Origin: JALZCH01 sp036387315
GTDB lineage: Bacteria > Acidobacteriota > Blastocatellia > Pyrinomonadales > Pyrinomonadaceae
NCBI GenBank assembly: GCA_036387315.1
Contig: DASVTY010000029.1
Location: 1-17,723 of the forward strand
Length of the DNA: 17,723 bases
Direction of reading: 5' to 3'
Part shown: one piece after another, positions 13,518 to 17,723 of the stretch
How the letters are laid out: every line of letters begins with the position of its first letter
How positions within the stretch are numbered: position 1 is the stretch's first letter
Notes under the pieces: model-generated
What the model saw: only the letters and a program-made list of their open reading frames with translations
The model's database searches: none
Told to the model about the DNA's origin: nothing
Translations under genes and position numbers: made by a program

Positions 13518-13594
13518 TTTTATGACACGCAAATCAATTTTAGTCGTTGATGACGAGCGCAGCCAGCGCGAGATTTTGGAAATGATTTTGTCGG
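13515..13594 (+). repeat. Downstream arm of response-regulator duplication
   Basis: This is the second copy of the duplicated segment, now serving as the start of the full regulator gene. Its stop-spacer-start order (TAA-TTTT-ATG) mirrors the upstream arm (TAA-TTT-ATG), one base longer. Confidence 0.9.
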
Positions 13595-14877
13595 GCGAAG
13601 GCTATGATGTAACAACCGCCGTTTCGGGCGAAGCGGCTTTGAAATTTGTCCGGGAACGGCATTTCGATCTTGTTCTGACCGATTTAAAAATGACCGGAAT
13701 GAGCGGGATTGATTTGCTCGAAGAATTGGTCTCATTCGATAAATCAATTATTGTAATTCTGCTGACGGCGCACGGCACGGTTGATTCGGCTTTTGAGGCG
13801 AAAGAATTGGGCGCATTCGCTTATCTGCAAAAGCCTTACGACCGCGAAAAACTGCTCGAAACGGTCGGGCGAGCGTTACAAAATCTGGAAAGGCTCGACA
13901 CCGAAATCGTTTCCGCGTCGCAGGAAATGGAGCGCGTCAAAAAGCTGATTTTAAAAGTCGCCAAATCAAGCTCGACGGTTTTAATTCGGGGCGAATCCGG
14001 CACCGGAAAAGAATTGATTGCGCGCGCGATTCATCAAAACAGCCCGCGTGCGAGCCAGGTTTTTCAAGCGGTCAATTGCGCCGCGATTAACGAAAATCTG
14101 CTCGAATCCGAGCTTTTCGGACACGAAAAAGGCTCGTTTACGGGCGCGGTCAACGAGAAAAAAGGCTTGTTTGAAGTCGCCGACGGCGGCACGCTTTTTC
14201 TTGATGAAATCGGCGAAATGGACATTTCCTTGCAAGCGAAATTGCTGCGCGCTTTGCAGGAAAAAACGATCCGGCGCGTCGGCGGCACGCGCGAGATAAA
14301 AACCGATGTGCGCGTCGTCGCCGCGACAAACCGGGATTTGCGAAAAATGGCGGACGACGGGCGTTTCCGCGAAGATTTGTATTATCGTTTGAATGTTCTG
14401 GCGATTGATTTGCAGCCGCTGCGTGAGCGCCGCCCGGACATCCCGGTTTTGATTGATTATTTCCTCAAAAAACACACGCGCGGGAGCGGTCAAAAAATCA
14501 AAGGCTTTGCGCCCGACGCTCGCAAAGCTCTGCTCGATTATCATTATCCGGGCAACGTCCGCCAGCTCGAATCTGCAATCGAACGCTCAGTTTTGCTCGC
14601 CGAAGGTGAACTTATCACGCTCGACGATTTGCCGCCTGAAGTTGCCTCCGGCGAGCGCCCGACAGCCGTTTTCGCGGACGGTTTCAAGCTCCCGGCGCAG
14701 GGACTCAACTGGGAAGAGGTCGAACGCAGCTTGATTCTGCAAGCGATGGAGCGCACCGACAACAACATCACAAAAGCGGCAAAACTGCTCGGTCTGACGT
14801 TTCGCACTTTGCAATACCGCCTCGAAAAATTCGGCATCAAACGCGAAGCAGGTGATTCCGAAGAATCGGAAGAATAA
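13522..14877 (+). CDS. NtrC-family sigma-54-dependent response regulator
   Basis: This 451-aa regulator has a receiver at about 1-120 with D10-D11, phospho-acceptor D54, T82 and K104. A sigma-54 AAA+ domain (about 130-365) has Walker A GESGTGKE (157-164), the sigma-54 loop GSFTGAV (204-210; most homologues have GAFTGA), Walker B GGTLFLDEIGEM (222-233) and RFREDLYYRLNVLAIDLQPL. A Fis-type DNA-binding helix-turn-helix closes it (ERTDNNITKAAKLLGLTFRT, near residues 413-432). It should activate sigma-54 promoters when phosphorylated by the upstream kinase; the targets are unknown and no clear -24/-12 site was found here. The gene is complete only because its start is the downstream arm of the duplication. 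It opens with TAATTTTATG and has no Shine-Dalgarno motif. Confidence 0.96.
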   Translation: MTRKSILVVDDERSQREILEMILSGEGYDVTTAVSGEAALKFVRERHFDLVLTDLKMTGMSGIDLLEELVSFDKSIIVILLTAHGTVDSAFEAKELGAFAYLQKPYDREKLLETVGRALQNLERLDTEIVSASQEMERVKKLILKVAKSSSTVLIRGESGTGKELIARAIHQNSPRASQVFQAVNCAAINENLLESELFGHEKGSFTGAVNEKKGLFEVADGGTLFLDEIGEMDISLQAKLLRALQEKTIRRVGGTREIKTDVRVVAATNRDLRKMADDGRFREDLYYRLNVLAIDLQPLRERRPDIPVLIDYFLKKHTRGSGQKIKGFAPDARKALLDYHYPGNVRQLESAIERSVLLAEGELITLDDLPPEVASGERPTAVFADGFKLPAQGLNWEEVERSLILQAMERTDNNITKAAKLLGLTFRTLQYRLEKFGIKREAGDSEESEE

Positions 14878-14907
14878 TTTCAGCTTCGACGAAAGGAAAG
14901 AAAAGCG

Positions 14908-15540
14908 ATGGATTGGCTTTCGACTTTGAGTTTGGCGCTCGGTTCGGCTTGGACTTCCGGGATAAATCTTTACGCAACGGTTTTTATTCTCGGACTTTTC
15001 CAGAAAATCGGTCTGGCGAAATTGCCCGGCGGTTTGGATGTTCTCGATAACTGGTGGGTTATCGGCATCGCGGCGTTTATTTATTCGATTGAATTTGTCG
15101 CCGATAAAGTGCCGTATGTTGACAGCGTTTGGGATGTCGTTCACACATTCATCAGAGTTCCGGCTGGCGCTTTGCTGGCTTACGCGGCAGTCGGCGATTT
15201 AGACCAGACGACGCAGATTTTGGCGTTTCTGTTCGGCGGCGGAGTCGCGCTTTCTTCGCACGGAACAAAAGCGACCGCTCGCGCTTTTGCCAATCTTTCG
15301 CCCGAACCGGTTTCCAACTGGTTTCTTTCGATTGTCGAAGACATCATCGCTTTTACGGGCGCGATTCTGGCGGTTTTTGCGCCGATTTTAATCGGAATCA
15401 TCGTTCTGGTTTTTCTCGTGATTTTCTTTATGATTTTGCCGCGCGTCGTGCGGACAATGCGTAGAATGTTTCGCGCCGTCGCCGCTTTTTTCGGAAACGG
15501 TAAAAAAGGTTTTGATTCCGTAGCGCGCGAGATTCGATAA
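14908..15540 (+). CDS. DUF4126 membrane protein
   Basis: This 210-aa protein matches DUF4126, a family of small multi-helix membrane proteins of unknown role. Family-like segments are LSLALGSAWTSGINLYATVF (8-27), LPGGLDVLDNWWVIGIAAFIYSIEFVADKVPYVDSVWDVVHTFIRVPAGALLAY (about 39-92), FGGGVALSSHGTKATARAF and EPVSNWFLSIVEDI. About five hydrophobic helices are evident, with a basic C-terminal end (RRMFRAV...GNGKKGF). AAAGGAAAG before the ATG is a good ribosome site. It lies 30 nt after the regulator stop, so it may be co-transcribed, but the gap leaves room for a separate promoter. Confidence 0.85.
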   Translation: MDWLSTLSLALGSAWTSGINLYATVFILGLFQKIGLAKLPGGLDVLDNWWVIGIAAFIYSIEFVADKVPYVDSVWDVVHTFIRVPAGALLAYAAVGDLDQTTQILAFLFGGGVALSSHGTKATARAFANLSPEPVSNWFLSIVEDIIAFTGAILAVFAPILIGIIVLVFLVIFFMILPRVVRTMRRMFRAVAAFFGNGKKGFDSVAREIR

Positions 15541-15583
15541 TTTATTCGTTCAGTGGTAAAAGATGTTCGGAAAGGAACTCATT

Positions 15584-16504
15584 ATGCTGAAAATAAAATT
15601 AATCGCCATTTGTTTATACGCATTGTTTTTCGCCGGATGTTCGCAACAACAATCCAATTCAGAAAAATCGGCTGCAACATCAACTCAGCCTATAATACAG
15701 AATAGCGAGGTCATCAGTAATACCGCCAGAAACCAGCAAATCTCACTCGAACAAACTGCTAACGCGCAAAACGCTCCGGCTGCGACCGAACGGAAAGTAA
15801 TTCGCAACGCGAATCTGACGCTGGAAACGAATGCGCCCGAAGAAGCCGGGCGAAAAATTGCGGCAATTGCCGAAGCCAAAGGCGGTTTCGTTGTCAATTC
15901 CGAAACCAAAACCTCCGGTGCTAATGAAACAATTCGCACATCGGTTAACGTCACTGTGCGCGTTCCTGCGGCGCAGTTTGAAGCCGCTGTGGCGGAAATT
16001 CGGCAAGTTGCCGAGCGAGTCGCGCAGGAAAAGGTTTCCGGTCAGGACGTAACCGAAGAATTTATTGATCTCGAAGCCAGAATCCGCACGCAAAAGGCGC
16101 TCGAAGCACAGTTTCTAGAAATAATGAAAGGGGCGCGTTCAGTTGCGGACGCGCTCGAAGTTCAGAAGCAGTTGGCGGAAGTTCGCGGCGAAATCGAAAA
16201 AGTCGAAGGCAGACGCAAGTTTTTGGAAAATCAGACGAGCTTTTCGACAATCACCGTCACACTCAACACGCCGACGGTTTTCGCCGCCGCTTCAACCGGA
16301 TTCGGCGCGCAGCTTTGGCGAGCTTTGGGCGACGGCGTGGATGCGGCTTTGTTTGTCGTTTTGGGTTTGATTCGCGTCTTTTTGGCGATGCTGCCGCTTT
16401 TGATTTTATTCGGAATTCCGATTTGGCTCATTGTTCGACATTTTCGCAAAAAATGGCGCCGCGCCCGACTCGCCCAACAAATCGCGCAGGAAGAAAAAAG
16501 CTAA
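15584..16504 (+). CDS. DUF4349 lipoprotein
   Basis: This 306-aa protein has a lipoprotein signal. The hydrophobic start LIAICLYALFFAGC ends at C19 with FAGC as a slightly atypical lipobox. A Gln/Ser/Asn-rich linker precedes DUF4349 (about 68-285). That domain begins with RKVIRNANLTLETNAPEEAG and includes VNVTVRVPAAQFEAAVAEIRQVAERV, a coiled-coil stretch (TEEFIDLEARIRTQKALEAQ ... EIEKVEGRRKFLENQ), and TSFSTITVTLNTPT before a hydrophobic helix (254-285) and a basic tail. The function of DUF4349 is unknown; membrane attachment at both ends suggests an envelope role. The start 15584 follows GGAAAGGAA. The frame continues seven codons upstream. Confidence 0.85.
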   Translation: MLKIKLIAICLYALFFAGCSQQQSNSEKSAATSTQPIIQNSEVISNTARNQQISLEQTANAQNAPAATERKVIRNANLTLETNAPEEAGRKIAAIAEAKGGFVVNSETKTSGANETIRTSVNVTVRVPAAQFEAAVAEIRQVAERVAQEKVSGQDVTEEFIDLEARIRTQKALEAQFLEIMKGARSVADALEVQKQLAEVRGEIEKVEGRRKFLENQTSFSTITVTLNTPTVFAAASTGFGAQLWRALGDGVDAALFVVLGLIRVFLAMLPLLILFGIPIWLIVRHFRKKWRRARLAQQIAQEEKS

Positions 16505-16514
16505 ACGCAATTTT

Positions 16515-17039
16515 ATGAAGCAAAGTTTATTGATTTTATTTTGTTTGGTTTTGTCGGCTTGCGCCGGAAACGAAAATCCGAGAGGAAATTCTTCAAATCA
16601 AACTGCCAATGCGCAAAAAACATCACAGCCGAAACCTGCTGAAGCAATGACGTTTTCAGCCGAAAAAATGCAGATTGAGGCAGGGAATTCGGGCGAAGCC
16701 ATCTTAAAACTCAAAATTCAACCGCCTTTTCACGTAAACTCAAATCCGCCGAGCGAAGATAATTTAATTCCGACAACAATTGAATTTGAATCGAAAAACG
16801 GTTTGACGTTTGAAAAGCCGAACTATCCGGTGGGCGAATTGAAAAAGTTTCAGTTCAGTGAAAAGCCGCTCTTGATTTATGAAGGCGAAATCGAAATTAA
16901 ATTGCCCGTCAAAGCTGACGCGAAAGCTGCTAAAGGCGAGCAAACCGTCAGCGGCAAATTGCGTTTTCAGCCATGCGATGAGGAAGTTTGTTATCGTCCC
17001 CAAACCGTTGACGTTGTTTTGCCAATCGAAATTTCCTGA
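16515..17039 (+). CDS. Lipoprotein with DsbD N-terminal-like domain
   Basis: This 174-aa protein begins MKQSLLILFCLVLSAC, a clear lipoprotein signal with the lipidated cysteine at C16. After a Gly/Asn/Ser linker, residues 45-174 form an immunoglobulin-like domain resembling the N-terminal domain of DsbD. The family-like parts are KLKIQPPFHVNSNPPSEDNL (66-85) and the cysteine pair C154-D-E-E-V-C159, in FQPCDEEVCYRP. In DsbD this domain passes electrons from the membrane to periplasmic partners. Here it stands alone, with no transmembrane or thioredoxin domain in the window, so a periplasmic redox-partner role is inferred. It starts 10 nt after the DUF4349 stop, with no Shine-Dalgarno motif (CAATTTTATG). 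A 14-bp palindrome overlaps its stop codon. Confidence 0.85.
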   Translation: MKQSLLILFCLVLSACAGNENPRGNSSNQTANAQKTSQPKPAEAMTFSAEKMQIEAGNSGEAILKLKIQPPFHVNSNPPSEDNLIPTTIEFESKNGLTFEKPNYPVGELKKFQFSEKPLLIYEGEIEIKLPVKADAKAAKGEQTVSGKLRFQPCDEEVCYRPQTVDVVLPIEIS

Positions 17040-17051
17040 ACAAATTTGTTC
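17038..17051. repeat. Perfect 14-bp palindrome over a stop codon
   Basis: GAACAAATTTGTTC begins at the second base of the lipoprotein stop codon. It has no loop or T-run, so it is a poor terminator and more like a protein-binding site or a chance symmetry. Confidence 0.4.
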
Positions 17052-17083
17052 GGAACGCTTTCAAAAAGGGAAGAATTCACCAT

Positions 17084-17159
17084 AACTGTAAACTATTAGC
17101 CGTCTTGGAAAGAAACAAAAGTTTTCTGCAAAGTAGTTTATAGTGAATAGTTTACAGTT
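17084..17159. repeat. 14-bp inverted repeat with nearby AGTTTATAGT copies
   Basis: AACTGTAAACTATT (17084-17097) is the exact reverse complement of AATAGTTTACAGTT (17146-17159), with a 48-nt spacer. Around the right arm, AGTTTATAGT occurs twice with AGTTTACAGT between. The 160 bp between the flanking genes (17040-17199) hold no gene that I can support. Confidence 0.6.
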
Positions 17160-17199
17160 TATAGTTTGCGCTTTTTCATTTTTGAGGTTTACTTGGTTA

Positions 17200-17488
17200 T
17201 TATTTTCCGGCGCGCTCAAGCGCAGATTTGGCGAAGCGATATTCGTGGAAATTTTTATTTCCGTTTTCCACAACCCATCGCAAATGCGGCAGCGCCGCTT
17301 CGGTTTTTCCCGAAAGCAGCAGATTAATTCCGATATAAGCGCGCGCTTCGGTCATTTTGTCATTGTCGGTGGCGAGCTTGAGTAAATTGTCGGCTGTCAT
17401 TTTGCCAAGCAGATATTGGATTGCAGGTGCCGCCCAACGTTTTTCGTCGGTATTTTTTGCCGCTGAGATTGAATTTTCGTTGCGGCAT
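17200..17488 (-). pseudogene. C-terminal part of an NlpI-like TPR protein, frame-broken
   Basis: Minus strand. The end of the product, AAPAIQYLLGKMTADNLLKL through KMTEARAYIGINLLLSGKTE, HLRWVVENGNKNFHEYRFA and SALERAGK, resembles the C-terminal end of NlpI-like TPR lipoproteins. A good ribosome site (AAAAGGAAG, 17498-17506) precedes ATG 17488, but that ATG is in another frame. Removing one A from the six-A run (17453-17458) would join MPQRKFNLSGKN to TDEKRWAAPA. So it is either a small TPR gene with one indel or a remnant of a longer TPR gene. The remaining frame without correction reaches 17583 but its first part looks random. Confidence 0.6.
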
Positions 17489-17510
17489 TTTGCTTTGCTT
17501 CCTTTTGAAT

Positions 17511-17723
17511 TTAACTGCTGCTGTAGCGGACTTTCCATTCGCCGAAACCGTCTTTGTAAAATATTCGACAATTCCGTCTGCAATTTTATACAGGCATTTA
17601 TTCGTTTCGGTCAAACGAATCGAACGGGTTCTTTGTTTTTAGGTCTTCTTTTTTGTTGGCAATTTTCGCCAGCATCAAACGCCGGAAATTTATCAAAAAC
17701 GGCTCACGCTTTTGGAAATTTTT
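17511..17723 (-). pseudogene. 3' end of an unknown protein, three apparent frameshifts
   Basis: Minus strand, entering from the window edge. Protein-like segments appear in shifting frames: KISKSVSRF, then DKFPAFDAGEN ... NKEPVRFV, then LTETNKCLYKIADGIVEYF, then YKDGFGEWKVRYSSS and a stop at 17511-17513. Each change falls on a T run of the minus strand (about 17695-17699, 17613-17615 and 17558-17561) and needs one base more or less. The family is not recognised. Either the gene is decaying or the sequence has homopolymer errors here. Confidence 0.5.

Noticed and set aside
12900..13620. A classic transposon at the duplication
   Set aside because: No transposase, integrase or terminal inverted repeats are visible, and the arms are coding sequences with synonymous differences, unlike a target-site duplication.
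13522..14877. Sigma-54 (-24/-12) promoters near the regulator genes
   Set aside because: I looked for TGGCAC-N5-TTGC words in the intergenic gaps and found none convincing.
1..17723. CRISPR arrays, rRNA or integrase genes
   Set aside because: No regularly spaced direct repeats, no rRNA-like stretch and no recombinase motifs were seen.

Overview
The window is about 17.7 kb of densely coded bacterial chromosome with moderate GC and short intergenic gaps. It reads as housekeeping DNA with one inserted accessory module. Gene content and style suggest an Acidobacteriota lineage, perhaps Blastocatellia/Pyrinomonadaceae-like. The signs are many secreted proteins with low-complexity tails, AT-rich leaders without Shine-Dalgarno motifs, and NlpI-like TPR proteins. 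That placement is an inference from gene style; no marker gene here settles it.

Layout: (1) 1-735: a palindromic repeat, a minus-strand tRNA-Leu(CAG) with a strong promoter and terminator, and a small minus-strand membrane protein. (2) 773-4001: plus-strand yggS-yggT-yggU(DUF167), then yebC, a 65-aa membrane protein and ruvC. (3) 4095-4883: a secreted SH3-like protein, convergent with a minus-strand cluster rnc-lepB-psuG (RNase III, signal peptidase I, pseudouridine-5'-phosphate glycosidase). (4) 7557-11335: two minus-strand genes for exported proteins. One is a 440-aa protein of unknown function. The other is a penicillin-binding transpeptidase domain behind an unusually long Lys/Asp/Arg/Glu-rich segment. 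Each appears to have a leader of about 200 nt. (5) 11439-17039: a plus-strand series with a HAMP sensor histidine kinase, an NtrC-type sigma-54 activator, a DUF4126 membrane protein, a DUF4349 lipoprotein and a DsbD-N-like lipoprotein. (6) 17200-17723: minus-strand coding remnants whose frame changes repeatedly at A/T homopolymers.

The most unusual feature lies between the kinase and its response regulator. The first 24 codons of the regulator occur twice, at 12924 and 13522. A HigB-type toxin and a shortened HigA-like antitoxin sit between the copies. The upstream copy ends after 27 codons and its stop codon overlaps the toxin start (TGATG). The downstream copy begins immediately after the antitoxin and restores a full regulator. 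The antitoxin appears to lack the C-terminal helix-turn-helix domain expected of its family, so the module probably depends on the two-component operon for expression. The first 36 nt of the two copies differ at 13 positions, almost all synonymous, while the next 37 nt differ at one. This points to recombination with a diverged homologue or to a replaced gene start, not a simple recent duplication.
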